NCBI GenBank assembly: GCA_963816535.1
Contig: CAWFKW010000003.1
Coordinates: forward strand, 496,001 to 560,000
Direction of reading: 5' to 3'
Source: CAWFKW01 sp963816535
GTDB lineage: Bacteria > Bacteroidota > Ignavibacteria > Tepidaquicellales > OLB5
DNA length: 64,000 bases
Every line of letters begins with the position of its first letter. Position 1 is the first letter of the stretch. Below are positions 15,599 through 24,834 of the stretch, one piece after another. A program made the translations under genes and the position numbers. Below the pieces are notes generated by a model that was not told the origin of the DNA, did no database searches, and saw only the letters and a list, made by a program, of their open reading frames with translations.

Positions 15599-17623
15599 TT
15601 ATCTCCCTATCTCATCAAGATGCTTCTTGGCGTCGGTGTTGTTCGGGTCCTTTTCAAGCGCTTTGTAGTAGTTTTCCCGAGCTTTATCATTCTGCCCCAT
15701 TTTTTGGTAGGCTAATCCAAGGTTATCCCAGCCTGTTGTAAAATCTTTCCCTGCCTTTGTACACTCTTCGAAACTCTTAGCGGCTTCATCATATTTCTGC
15801 TGGTCAAGGTAGCACATTCCCATGTTGTTATAATATGTGAATGCGTTTGCAGGATTCATTTTAATAAGTTTGTTAAGGTCCGCTACCGCCAAGTCATAAT
15901 ATTTCTGTTTGAAGGCATTCTGCGATTCAGCTTCAAGCGTGTTTATCTGGCTCTGCAGGCCCGCTCCGTTATTTGACTGCCGGCTCTTCATAAGCTCAGC
16001 CAGCATCTGGCGTGAGTTCATGTAATTCGGCGAGAGCGGCTGCAGTTTCTCCATCCATTTTATCGCTTCATCAGTTTTGTTTTGACGCAGCGAGAGAAGC
16101 CCCATCGAGTAAACCGCGTCCGCCGAAAGGGTATCAAGCGTGTATGCCCTGTGTATGTAATAATAAGCGGAATCATAGTTCCCCTTCGCCATGAAGATCT
16201 TTCCCATGCCTGTGTTTGCTAACATAGTTTCGCTTCGGAGCGCAAGCGCTTTGCGGTAATAACCAGATGCCTTATCAAAATCCTGCCTGTTCGAATACAT
16301 TATTCCAAGGTCCACATCTACTATTGTCCCCGGCCTGCCCTCTGCGCTCTGGTAAAGCGTGTCGTTTGTCTTCCATTCAAAATTACGTACGACAGTAAGA
16401 TAACCGTAAGCAATGAACAAAACTGCAGCTGCGGAGTAAAACATGAACTTCCTTTTCTGCGTAAAATATTTGTTAAGCGCCCATACAGCCGCGAAGCTAA
16501 GCGCAAGCGATGGCAGGTACAGAAACCTATCAGCCATAAAATTATCAGTCTGTACAATATTCAAAACCGGCAGCAGAGTAATAAACACGAAGAACATGGA
16601 AAATGAAATCCACGGAGCTCTTTTGACGGTAAGCGCGGCGCCCGCTATTAACAGAAGTGTAATGATTAAAGAAACAATCGCTTCGGGCTGCGCTACTGAA
16701 TTGAGGTACGGCATATAACCGCCGTAGTGATAAAGCATTCCGTACGGAAGAACTATCATCCGGAAGTAATAAGGGAGCGCCTGCAGCATTGTAAAGAATA
16801 TTGTTGCCGCGTCCTTTCCGTAGAAGTAATTGTAAACCTCTCTCACCGGCGTTTCTTTTAAAACTTCCCATCGTAGAAGCAAATAAAACAGCGAGATCGC
16901 CGCCAGTATAAGGTAAACCGGTTTCTCTTTCAAAATGTTGTAGACCGAACGCCTGCCCATGATTATCACCTCGTACAGAACCACGACTGCCGGAAAAGTT
17001 ATGGCCATTTCTTTTGAAAGCAGCGATAGGGAATAAAATACAGACGTCCATAACAGGTTTCTGCCCTTAGCTCCTGAGGTATACCGCAGGTAGAAAATAA
17101 ATGCGAGAATATAAAAAGTGAAAAAGACGCTGTCTGTCCTTCCGCTCACCCATGCGACCGCTTCGGTATGTATAGGGTGAATGGCAAACAGCCCTGCGCC
17201 GAACAGCGCAAAATATTTTTTGTATTCATTCTGCCCGTTAGAAAACATCATGAGCAGAAGTATGTAGACCAACACGGAATTTAACGCATGGAAAAGTACG
17301 TTAGCAAGATGAAAACCGAATGGCTTTGCGCCGGATAAAGCGTAGTTAAGCGCGTATGTTGCCGATACAACAGGTCTGTAAAACCTGCCGACCGCAAAAC
17401 CCAAATGGCGCGTAAAAAACTCAGGCACATTGCCAAGCGATGTAATTGATGGGTCCTTAAGCACAACATATTCATCGTCATAAACAAAATCATTAACCAG
17501 TGAATTGGCATATATGCCGATCGCAATTACAGCTACAATTATCAGGAATTTATAATCAAGAGTATCTAACCACTTTTTTTGGCTTCGCTGCAATTGAGCG
17601 GATTTTTTCTTCTTATCTGCCAT
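15599..17623 (-). CDS. TMTC-like GT-C membrane protein with C-terminal TPR repeats
   Basis: 674 residues: a cytoplasmic lysine-rich start, ~11 predicted transmembrane helices through residue ~400, then TPR repeats (GTIVDVDLGIMYSNRQDFDKASGYYRKALALR and several more, ending AYQKMGQNDKARENYYKALEKDPNN). An acidic motif YDDEYV at ~48-53 after the first helix fits the catalytic loop of GT-C glycosyltransferases (PMT/TMTC, DUF1736). Predicted to transfer sugar from a lipid carrier to an exported protein; donor and acceptor unknown. Monocistronic. Confidence 0.82.
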   Translation of the reverse strand: MADKKKKSAQLQRSQKKWLDTLDYKFLIIVAVIAIGIYANSLVNDFVYDDEYVVLKDPSITSLGNVPEFFTRHLGFAVGRFYRPVVSATYALNYALSGAKPFGFHLANVLFHALNSVLVYILLLMMFSNGQNEYKKYFALFGAGLFAIHPIHTEAVAWVSGRTDSVFFTFYILAFIFYLRYTSGAKGRNLLWTSVFYSLSLLSKEMAITFPAVVVLYEVIIMGRRSVYNILKEKPVYLILAAISLFYLLLRWEVLKETPVREVYNYFYGKDAATIFFTMLQALPYYFRMIVLPYGMLYHYGGYMPYLNSVAQPEAIVSLIITLLLIAGAALTVKRAPWISFSMFFVFITLLPVLNIVQTDNFMADRFLYLPSLALSFAAVWALNKYFTQKRKFMFYSAAAVLFIAYGYLTVVRNFEWKTNDTLYQSAEGRPGTIVDVDLGIMYSNRQDFDKASGYYRKALALRSETMLANTGMGKIFMAKGNYDSAYYYIHRAYTLDTLSADAVYSMGLLSLRQNKTDEAIKWMEKLQPLSPNYMNSRQMLAELMKSRQSNNGAGLQSQINTLEAESQNAFKQKYYDLAVADLNKLIKMNPANAFTYYNNMGMCYLDQQKYDEAAKSFEECTKAGKDFTTGWDNLGLAYQKMGQNDKARENYYKALEKDPNNTDAKKHLDEIGR

Positions 17624-17721
17624 TAATGCCTGCTGATTTTATCTGAGCTCCGTTACTTTTCTTATAAATGTTTTTAATCTTCAAAATAAGCAATCCGAAC
17701 AATTATTTTAAGTCACTAAAG

Positions 17722-18154
17722 ATGAATGTAAAAAAAATCAGCAGGATGGCGGGAATTATTCTTGTAATTCTGCCGACGGTTATTTATGGGGGCGTAAGCA
17801 TACTCACATTACTTTTAAACGACCCGGCTTATATGCAAAATCCGCTCCGGCAAAACCTGTGGCGGGCGGGGCACGCGCATGCAGGCGTTCTGCTGATCCT
17901 ATCTTTAGTGGTTCTGCGATATGTTGATGAAGCAAATCTCTCTGAAGGTTTAAAACGGGTAGTGAGGCAGTGTACTCCGCTTGCGGCAATACTTCTGCCT
18001 GCGGCGTATTTTTTATCGGTATTGGATCCACGTGCAACCAGGCCAAACGATTTAATTTACCTTGGCTTATGTGAGCGCAGTAGCTCTCGCTGCCGCGCTA
18101 TTGATATTAGGCATAGGATTATTAAGAAAATCCACCGCGAACAATACCCGATGA
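17722..18154 (+). pseudogene. Small membrane protein interrupted by a frameshift
   Basis: From ATG 17722 the protein reads MNVKKISRMAGIILVILPTV with helices, RAGHAHAGVLLILSLVVLRY, and PNDLIYL. At ~18060 the frame shifts: continuing in the frame one base on gives AYVSAVALAAALLILGIGLL then RKSTANNTR and a stop at 18152-18154, directly against the next gene's stop. The longer open frame to 18306 is only the complement of the reductase gene. One extra T in ACCTTGG would explain it, by mutation or sequencing error. Intact, it would be a four-helix membrane protein of unknown function. Confidence 0.75.
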
Positions 18155-19036
18155 CTACCCCAGTAACTTCATATCTTCATCGCTTAATTTTATATCAGCC
18201 GCCTTTAGGTTTTCTTCAAAATGTTTTAGTGAAGATGTGCCCGGTATTGGCAATATCCACGGGGAGCGATGCAGCAGCCACGCTATATTTATTTGAGCCT
18301 CTGTAGCGTTATGTTTCTTCGCAATAGCTGATATTCTTTCATCTTTCTTTGGCATGGATTGCATCAAAGAAAAATAAGGTATCAGCGGTATTTTATTTTT
18401 TTCACATATGGCAAGTACTTCCTCTCCTCCCCTGCTTTCTTCGCCCCACGCATGCTTTAATGAAGCGCGCTGGCCGTGTCCATACATGTTTTCAACCGTG
18501 GCGATATTTCCCATAGACATCGCTGTTTGCAGCTCATCCGGACTTACATTACTGATCCCAACATGCAATATCTTACCTTCTTTCTGCATTTCAAACATTG
18601 CCTGCAACGATTCTTTCAACGGCGTACCGCCCCGGGCTATGACCCTGAAATGAACAAGAGTTATCTGCTCCAATTTCAGCGTGTGCAGGTTATTATCGAT
18701 ACTGCTGCGCAGATTCTCTGGACTGTTAAACTGTATCCAGCTTTTATCAGGTTTTCTTGCCCCGCCAACTTTAGTGCATATCACCAGGTCATTGGGATAC
18801 GGGTAAAGGGCTTCCTTTATCAGCCTGTTTGTAACATCTTCTCCGTAGTAATCAGCGGTATCAATAAAGTTAACGCCGCTTTTAATACTCTGTTTTAATA
18901 TCTGTAATGCTTCCGCGCGGTTTGGCGGCTCGCCCCAGATGCCCTCGCCGGTCAGGCGCATTGTTCCATATCCGAAACGCCGGACTTTCAGCGGATTCTT
19001 ACTTCCCCCGGCAATTATTATTTCTTCTGTGTTCAT
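18155..19036 (-). CDS. Aldo/keto reductase
   Basis: 293 residues with the AKR barrel: FGYGTMRLTGEGIWG, GVNFIDTADYYG carrying the catalytic Asp and Tyr, VICTKVGG with the catalytic Lys, TLVHFR with the His position, GISNVSPDEL, and the C-terminal NADPH-binding IPGTSSLKHFEENLKAA. Resembles bacterial AKRs annotated as oxidoreductases of unknown carbonyl substrates. Monocistronic and convergent with the frameshifted membrane protein gene. Confidence 0.92.
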   Translation of the reverse strand: MNTEEIIIAGGSKNPLKVRRFGYGTMRLTGEGIWGEPPNRAEALQILKQSIKSGVNFIDTADYYGEDVTNRLIKEALYPYPNDLVICTKVGGARKPDKSWIQFNSPENLRSSIDNNLHTLKLEQITLVHFRVIARGGTPLKESLQAMFEMQKEGKILHVGISNVSPDELQTAMSMGNIATVENMYGHGQRASLKHAWGEESRGGEEVLAICEKNKIPLIPYFSLMQSMPKKDERISAIAKKHNATEAQINIAWLLHRSPWILPIPGTSSLKHFEENLKAADIKLSDEDMKLLG

Positions 19037-19458
19037 ATAAAGTTGAATTTTTAAAAATTAAAATTAACGTTTATTAATTTTGTTAGAAAGTCACCGGAGA
19101 GGAAACATATTCATAATGATTCTGTAGGAACGGACCCGTGTGTCCGCCCGATTTTAAACATTTTTCTGACCACACCCTCTGTATCTCCCTCCCGTTTACC
19201 CGCCTTCGGTGGGCCTTTGGAGGGGACCCGTGTGCTTGCCTGACCGCCGTCTTGTTGAGACGGGAACAATGTTAACGGCGAAATCCCAATTTATCGGGAT
19301 CATTCCCACGCGGTGTAGTCTCGTGCTACGACTCCATGTCGCTTGCCCGCCTTTGGAGGGTGGCACGAATAAAAATACAAACCCCCATTGTAAATAATGT
19401 CATACCCAAAATTAATTTCCAATATTCGTTAATCCTGTTTTCAAAATCCCATCCCCCC

Positions 19459-19489
19459 TCTACGAGTCCTCGAGTCGAAGACTCGTGGA
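19459..19489. repeat. 31-bp palindromic insert, copy 1
   Basis: Begins TCTACGAGTCC and ends ACTCGTGGA around a CGAGTCGAAG centre. It stands inside a C6/G5 stem (CCCCCC left, GGGGG right), so it looks inserted into an older hairpin. Related copies at 19794, 30322 and 59922. Confidence 0.7.
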
Positions 19490-19575
19490 GGGGGTTAATA
19501 TTCCGGAATATTAAAATTTATGACAATTGAAAAATGTATGCTGGTTACAGAAGATTTTAGACTAGGGTTTTGGTG

Positions 19576-19623
19576 GTGTCAGGTCTTACGACCTGACACA
19601 CGTCGGGAGGAAACTCCCGACGT
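19576..19623. repeat. Two adjoining perfect 24-bp hairpins
   Basis: GTGTCAGGTC TTAC GACCTGACAC (19576-19599) directly followed by a second 10-bp perfect stem with a GAAA tetraloop (19600-19623). No T-run follows, so termination is not obvious. Confidence 0.7.
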
Positions 19624-19793
19624 CACAAAAAACTTATTAAACTGCATTTTGTTATTTCACTATGTCTATCACCCGGGTTTCACAATTTTCTTCTAAACTA
19701 TACGTCATAGTGACTTGACTTTTCAAAACGGATGTCTTATAATGATTAAGGAGCGCTTACTAACTGAAGTTACGCAAAACATTCCCGCGAAGG

Positions 19794-19825
19794 TCTACGA
19801 CTCAACGAGTCGAAGACTCGTTGAG
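19794..19825. repeat. 32-bp palindromic insert, copy 2 (filled site)
   Basis: CTCAACGAGTC GAA GACTCGTTGAG stem preceded by TCTACGA. It splits an ATTCCCGCGAAGG / CGGGAAT hairpin that is uninterrupted at 15265-15284, giving a filled and an empty version of the same site. Confidence 0.8.
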
Positions 19826-19845
19826 CGGGAATCCATTTCATATGT

Positions 19846-19912
19846 CGCTCCTAACGGAGCTAAAATTTTGATTTTCATTAATTTCTACAAATATTCTGCT
19901 CCCAACGGAGCT
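19846..19912. repeat. Twin-hairpin element, copy c
   Basis: GCTCCTAACGGAGC (about 19846-19860) and GCTCCCAACGGAGC (about 19898-19911), separated by a spacer ending TTTCTACAAATATT. The same TCTACAAATAT spacer end occurs at copies b (15299-15361) and d (61423-61486). Confidence 0.75.
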
Positions 19913-20443
19913 TAAAAAAATGAAAATTATATGTAAATTTGTCAATTTGCGTAACTTCAGTTACTAATTACTATTAATCAATTAACAATTAACAATAAGC
20001 AAAGGTCAAAAAAGAACAATGAACTAATTACTAAGAATTTGACGAACCTGATGAATTTGATAAATTTGATGAATCTGACCGATTTGATAATCTGATAAAT
20101 TATCATTCGGGATTTGAGAGAAATGAGAAAGAATTTTCGTTCAAAAATTATGATTACGTTTCAAAAACACGGAAAATATTTTTTTCGCAATGGTTTGCTG
20201 AATCCATCGCACGGAAAAGATATTTTTTTATACAACTGTTTATATTTTGGGGGCTGTAAGTTAATGTATAAAAATAATTTATCCCGTTTTTGGGCGCGGT
20301 CAAATCCTGCACAACCCATGACAAATCCAAATCAATTACTAATTACTAATGACTAATAATTTGATGAACCTTATGAATCTGACAAATTTGATGAATTTGA
20401 TTATACTTGAATTATTAAACTATTTCCGCTTGTTTTGTGAATT

Positions 20444-22981
20444 ATGAAAGACACTCCTACAGGCATATTGATATTATCGTTCTTCTCAAGGTTCCTTGGC
20501 GCTTTCCTGATCTTATTCAGCATGATGGCGGCAATACTCGGGGGAAATGCGCTAACAACCGTCAGCAAAGACGGAACTATCGGGCTCTCTGTTTCAAACG
20601 CATCCGATAACAGGTCGGTTATAGTTTCCGGAACTGAAAGAGGGCTCCCCGTGGATATTGCGGGCATCCAGATCGGAGATTCTATTGTAAAATATAACGG
20701 CTCCCCCATCACGCCTGAGGTTATAACAAACCAGGTAATGGGCGTCCAGGTCGTTGGCGATAAAATAACTTTAACCATCAGGAAAAACGGCTTTGAAAAA
20801 GATTATGAGCTCATTGCCATACGTTCATCGCTTTTTGATAAGCTAATAACTGTCATGTTCAAAACTATCCCCGTCCTGCTGATGATACTTTATGTGCTGG
20901 TCGGGTTCTGGGGATTGATTAAAAGCCCGTACTCAAAAGAAACAATACTTATCGCTTTGTTCTGTTTTTGCTTTGGCTGTTTTAATTATGCGACTATCAA
21001 TACAGGGCTTGACGCGCAAAATTTTGTCAGAAAATATTTGTACTTTGACGATCTGAAGAAATTTGTTTCTCTTATCATGTGGTTCGGCCCAAGCTTCTGG
21101 GTTCTTTTATTCGCGACTTTCCCCAGCCGTAACCGCTTTTATGAACGCAATAAAAAGCTAACGCTCCTTTTTATATTCCTGCTGCCTTTGATCGTAATTC
21201 TGAGTAATGTAATTCCGCAGTCTTATACGTGGCTGGGCATAGTATTGTTCACTTTGCTTTTTACCAATATGGGAATAGGCGTAATGCTGCTGGGTAAAAG
21301 CTCAGCCAGCGTTGAATCTGTGCTGGAAAAAAGACAGGTAAAGTTAATGCTTTTCGGGATCAGGTATGGGGCAATATCCATCGGGGCCGGCTGGCTGCTG
21401 ATCCTGATCGTTGAGATCTTTTTGGCAAAATATATTTCCTCCACAATTCAGCTTATCAGCTTTATAGTGTTTCTCTCCTGCCAGATCGGCGGATTAATAA
21501 TTCCGTTCACATTTTTGAATTCATTCTTCCAGAATAAGCTGCTTGAAACTCAAAGCGCGCTTAAGCGCCGCGTGCGCTACATCGGGTTTACGCTCGGGCT
21601 TCTTGCAATTTACCTTACGGCAATTTTCCTTATGGGCAATTTGCTTGTGAACATGTTTGATGTGAAGGATACTACGCTTATAATAATAGTAGTTCTGCTT
21701 CTCTCGCTGACATTTACACCGATAAACAAAAAGCTGTTAAGGTGGGTCGATGAGAAATTTTATCCCGAGCGCACCAAATACGCGGAATCTTTAAAAAGTT
21801 TTATCCAGTCTATTTCGGCGCAGATAGATAAGAACGATATACTGATTAAGCTTAAAGATTGGGTGAACAGCACTACGCACATTTACCCGGTGATACCCAT
21901 AACTTTTGATAACAACCCCGCAATATATTACCCGTTCAAAAATACGCGTTCAAACAGCGTGGTGAATAAAATTAAAAGCGGCGCTAAATTTTTCTGGGAT
22001 GAAGTAACGGTGCAGTACACCGCCTACGTTGACGAAGAAGAAATTGAATGGGCGCGGGATAACGATATTTCGCTCTCGATACCCATGATTTCGCAGGGCG
22101 AGCTTGTTGGCGCCCTGAACGTTGGCCGGAAACAGGGCGAAGACGATTTTACGATGGAAGATATTGACTTGCTGAGCCAGGCCTCAAGCCAGACCGCCAT
22201 AGCTCTGCAGAACATCCGCCTGCAATCGCAGTACATCGAGAAAAAAAGAATGGATAAAGAGCTCGAGATGGCGCGCAGGATACAGCAGAACCTCATGCCC
22301 AAAGATATCCCGCCCGTAGAAGGGCTTGACGTTCACGGCGAATCGCGCCCGTGTTACGAAGTTGCAGGAGACTATTTTGATGTGATAAAGCTTGAAGACG
22401 GCAATACAGTTCTTGTTGTTGCCGACGTAAGCGGCAAGGGCGCAGGGGCCGCAATGATAATGGCAAACCTGCAGGCGTCTATAAGGCTGGGCGTGCAGCT
22501 CAGTGATGAGCTGGGAGATTTTGTTACCCGTGTGAATAACCTCATCTATAATAATACTTCGCCGGCGGAGTTTATCACTTTCTTCGTCGCGGTATGGGCG
22601 CCCAAAACAAAAACTATTTATTATGTGAATGCCGGGCACAATCCGCCTGTAGCCATCGATAAGAACGGAGAAGTTACAAAGCTCCACGCCACAGGGCTGA
22701 TAATAGGCGTCGTGCCTGACCAGGTTTATACTGTCGGTACGCTGAAAATGGAAGAAGATTCATCGCTTGTTATATACACAGACGGGATGGACGAAGCTAT
22801 GAATAAGATAGGAGAACAGTTCGGGCTGGATAGAATAATTGAATGTACGCTTGAAAATAAAAGTAAGTCCGCCGCTGAATTAGCGAAAGCGCTCAATAAC
22901 AAAGTATTGGAGTTCTGCGAAGGGGTCCCGATGCACGATGACGTTACGCTGATAGTCGCAAAATCAATTACTAATGACTAA
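20444..22981 (+). CDS. Membrane RsbU/SpoIIE-type PP2C phosphatase with PDZ and GAF domains
   Basis: 845 residues. A transmembrane helix (~10-33) precedes a PDZ domain (ERGLPVDIAGIQIGDSIVKYNG, ~residues 60-125), then about eight helices to ~residue 420, a GAF-like domain (~450-590, SLSIPMISQGELVGALNVGRK), a coiled linker with MARRIQQNLMPKDIPP, and a PP2C SpoIIE domain (EVAGDYFD, VADVSGKGAGAAM, VNAGHNPP, YTDGMDEAMN, HDDVTLIV). Such enzymes dephosphorylate anti-anti-sigma factors. No STAS or anti-sigma gene is adjacent. The C-terminal ITND is encoded by an ATTACTAATGACTAATGAC intergenic repeat. Confidence 0.9.
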   Translation: MKDTPTGILILSFFSRFLGAFLILFSMMAAILGGNALTTVSKDGTIGLSVSNASDNRSVIVSGTERGLPVDIAGIQIGDSIVKYNGSPITPEVITNQVMGVQVVGDKITLTIRKNGFEKDYELIAIRSSLFDKLITVMFKTIPVLLMILYVLVGFWGLIKSPYSKETILIALFCFCFGCFNYATINTGLDAQNFVRKYLYFDDLKKFVSLIMWFGPSFWVLLFATFPSRNRFYERNKKLTLLFIFLLPLIVILSNVIPQSYTWLGIVLFTLLFTNMGIGVMLLGKSSASVESVLEKRQVKLMLFGIRYGAISIGAGWLLILIVEIFLAKYISSTIQLISFIVFLSCQIGGLIIPFTFLNSFFQNKLLETQSALKRRVRYIGFTLGLLAIYLTAIFLMGNLLVNMFDVKDTTLIIIVVLLLSLTFTPINKKLLRWVDEKFYPERTKYAESLKSFIQSISAQIDKNDILIKLKDWVNSTTHIYPVIPITFDNNPAIYYPFKNTRSNSVVNKIKSGAKFFWDEVTVQYTAYVDEEEIEWARDNDISLSIPMISQGELVGALNVGRKQGEDDFTMEDIDLLSQASSQTAIALQNIRLQSQYIEKKRMDKELEMARRIQQNLMPKDIPPVEGLDVHGESRPCYEVAGDYFDVIKLEDGNTVLVVADVSGKGAGAAMIMANLQASIRLGVQLSDELGDFVTRVNNLIYNNTSPAEFITFFVAVWAPKTKTIYYVNAGHNPPVAIDKNGEVTKLHATGLIIGVVPDQVYTVGTLKMEEDSSLVIYTDGMDEAMNKIGEQFGLDRIIECTLENKSKSAAELAKALNNKVLEFCEGVPMHDDVTLIVAKSITND

Positions 22982-23305
22982 TGACTGTTTTTCGTGCTAC
23001 GACTTAAATTTTATCGTAGTCGTGGCACGAATAAAACAAATAGTAAATAATAAACAGTAATTAGTCTAATGACTTTTTTTCGTGCTACGACTTAAATTTT
23101 ATCGTAGTCATGGCACGAATAAAACAAATAGTAAATAATAAACAGTAATTAGTCTAATGACTTTTCTTCGTGCTACGGCTTAAACTTTATCGTAGTCGTG
23201 GCACGAATAAAACAAATAGTAAATAATAAACAGTAATTAGTCTAATGACTATTTTTCGTGCTACGACTTAAATTTTATCGTAGTCGTGGCACGAATAAAA
23301 CAAAT
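22979..23305. repeat. 88-bp tandem repeat, 3.7 copies, each with a hairpin
   Basis: Units start near 22979, 23067, 23155 and 23243; the CGTGCTACG motif recurs at 22993, 23081, 23169 and 23257, exactly 88 bp apart. Each unit has a CGTGCTACGAC / GTCGTGGCACG stem around an AT-rich loop and a CAAATAGTAAATAATAAACA tail. The last unit lacks the tail. Copies differ at few positions. Confidence 0.95.
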
Positions 23306-23363
23306 TGAAAAATAAGAAAAACTTTAATAATCAGATTAAACCTTAAAGATTGCGAGATTATAA

Positions 23364-24122
23364 ATGACCGGACAAAAGAAACAGTGGTTTGACGATGACT
23401 CTTTTTGGAAAGGCACGTATCCTTACATGTTTCCCGATACAAAGTTTATTAACGCCCAAACAGAAGTAATGAAATTACTAAAACTGGTTAGGCCGAAAGG
23501 CAACGCGGTTCTCGACCTGTGCTGCGGTCCCGGAAGATGCTCGGTTCCGCTGGCTAAAAAAGGCTATGATGTAACCGGCGTTGATTTAAGCCCGTTCCTG
23601 CTGAATAAAGCAAAATCGTACGCGCGGAAAGCAAAAGTAAATATTGAGCTGATACAAAACGACATGCGCGATTTTATCCGCCCATATGAATTTGATTTGG
23701 TTATAAGCATGTATAGTTCATTCGGATATTTTGAAGATAAACAGGAAGACTTGCTGGTTCTGAAGAACATATTTACCAACCTTAAGCCGGGCGGCTCATT
23801 GCTGATGGATATGGGCAGCAAAGAACGTTTGGCAAGAATATTTCAGCCTACTGTTTCAAACACTTGGCCCGACGGGACAATTACTATTAACAAGCATACA
23901 GTTCTTGATAACTTTACAAGAATAAAAAATGAATGGATAATTATCGGCAAAAACAAAACGAGCAGGTTTGAGTTTACCGATACAATATATTCCGGACAGG
24001 AAATTATTGACCGTTTAGAAATTGCAGGCTTCAAAAATATAAAGTTATACGGCAGCTTAGATGGCGACGAATACGGGCTTAACGCGCAAAGACTGATTGC
24101 GGTTGCTTCAAAACCGAAATAA
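23364..24122 (+). CDS. Class I SAM-dependent methyltransferase
   Basis: 252 residues with a Rossmann methyltransferase core: motif I VLDLCCGPGRCSVPLAKKG, acidic post-I GVDLSPFLLNKA, motif II/III FDLVISMYSSFGYFEDKQED, and NLKPGGSLLMDMG. It resembles the UbiE/methyltransferase-25 type acting on small molecules; substrate unknown. The gene is bracketed by copies of the CGTGCTACG hairpin (array at 22979-23305, single copy at 24167). Confidence 0.88.
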   Translation: MTGQKKQWFDDDSFWKGTYPYMFPDTKFINAQTEVMKLLKLVRPKGNAVLDLCCGPGRCSVPLAKKGYDVTGVDLSPFLLNKAKSYARKAKVNIELIQNDMRDFIRPYEFDLVISMYSSFGYFEDKQEDLLVLKNIFTNLKPGGSLLMDMGSKERLARIFQPTVSNTWPDGTITINKHTVLDNFTRIKNEWIIIGKNKTSRFEFTDTIYSGQEIIDRLEIAGFKNIKLYGSLDGDEYGLNAQRLIAVASKPK

Positions 24123-24166
24123 TGAACAAATATTAAATAGTAAATAATAAATAAGAGTATTTTACT

Positions 24167-24203
24167 CGTGCTACGGCTTAAACTTTATCGTAGTCGTGGC
24201 ACG
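24167..24203. repeat. Single copy of the CGTGCTACG hairpin
   Basis: The same hairpin as in the 88-bp array, most like its third unit (CGTGCTACGGCTTAAACTTT), placed after the methyltransferase gene. Confidence 0.85.
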
Positions 24204-24256
24204 AATTTACAACAGACCGATTAAATAAAAGAACAGACCTATGATATTGAAAACTT

Positions 24257-24808
24257 ATGAGCGAGAATGACTTAATAAAAATAATTAAAGCTCTTTCTTT
24301 AGCATCGCAAAAACACAGAAGGCAAAAACGAAGGAATAAGCAAAGCTATCCATACATTAATCATCCAATAGAAGTTGTGCGGCTATTGACCGAAGTCGGC
24401 GGAATTAACGATGCGGATATTATCTGCGCCGCGTTTCTGCACGACACGGTTGAAGATACGGATACGACCGCTGACGAAATTGAGAAGGAATTCGGAACCG
24501 CAGTAAAAGATTACGTAATGGAGCTGACTGACGATATGAGCCTGCCATCAAAGACGCGGAAGCAGAAACAGGTTGATACTGCTCCGCTTAGATCGCACGG
24601 CGCTAAGCTCATTAAGTTATGCGATAAGATAAGCAACATAACCGATATTATTTATGACCCGCCTGTATTTTGGTCGCATCACCGCAGGCTGGAATACCTG
24701 GATTGGTCTGAAAAAGTTGTTAAAGGTATGCCGGGTACAAATGCTAACCTGGAAAAAATGTTCTTTGAAATACTGGAAAAAGGAAGGAAAATAATTACTA
24801 ATGAATAA
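24257..24808 (+). CDS. HD-domain hydrolase, MESH1/SpoT-hydrolase-like
   Basis: 183 residues with the ppGpp-hydrolase-type HD domain: KHRRQKRRNKQSYPYINHPIEV, CAAFLHDTVEDTDTT with the HD metal ligands plus ED, and LIKLCDKISNITDI (the usual VKLADKxxN). Size and motifs match small alarmone hydrolases (MESH1/SAH-like), predicted to remove the 3'-pyrophosphate from (p)ppGpp or related nucleotides. The second motif has Cys where Ala is common. The C-terminus IITNE is encoded by an ATTACTAATGA repeat. Confidence 0.85.
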   Translation: MSENDLIKIIKALSLASQKHRRQKRRNKQSYPYINHPIEVVRLLTEVGGINDADIICAAFLHDTVEDTDTTADEIEKEFGTAVKDYVMELTDDMSLPSKTRKQKQVDTAPLRSHGAKLIKLCDKISNITDIIYDPPVFWSHHRRLEYLDWSEKVVKGMPGTNANLEKMFFEILEKGRKIITNE

Positions 24809-24834
24809 ACATATTTTTGTTATTCATTACGCAC

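Larger units (their letters stand above)
19037..20443. other. 1.4-kb repeat-filled intergenic region
   Basis: No convincing gene. It contains a GGACCCGTGTGTCC hairpin near 19135, a CGTGCTACGACT..GGCACGAA hairpin (19328-19372) interrupted by another GC-rich repeat, several families listed separately, and degenerate 9-base repeats of TTTGATRAA type at about 20038-20105 and 20356-20405. Short open frames in it are made of repeat sequence. Confidence 0.7.

Noticed and set aside
17668..18306. 212-aa open frame taken as a full gene
   Set aside because: After ~18060 it is the complement of the aldo/keto reductase gene; the coding signal moves to another frame ending at 18154.
18408..18898. Plus-strand ORFs opposite the aldo/keto reductase
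   Set aside because: They are complements of a clearly conserved gene and show no domain of their own.
22979..23305. CRISPR array
   Set aside because: The 88-bp unit is repeated whole, with no variable spacers, and no cas gene is present.
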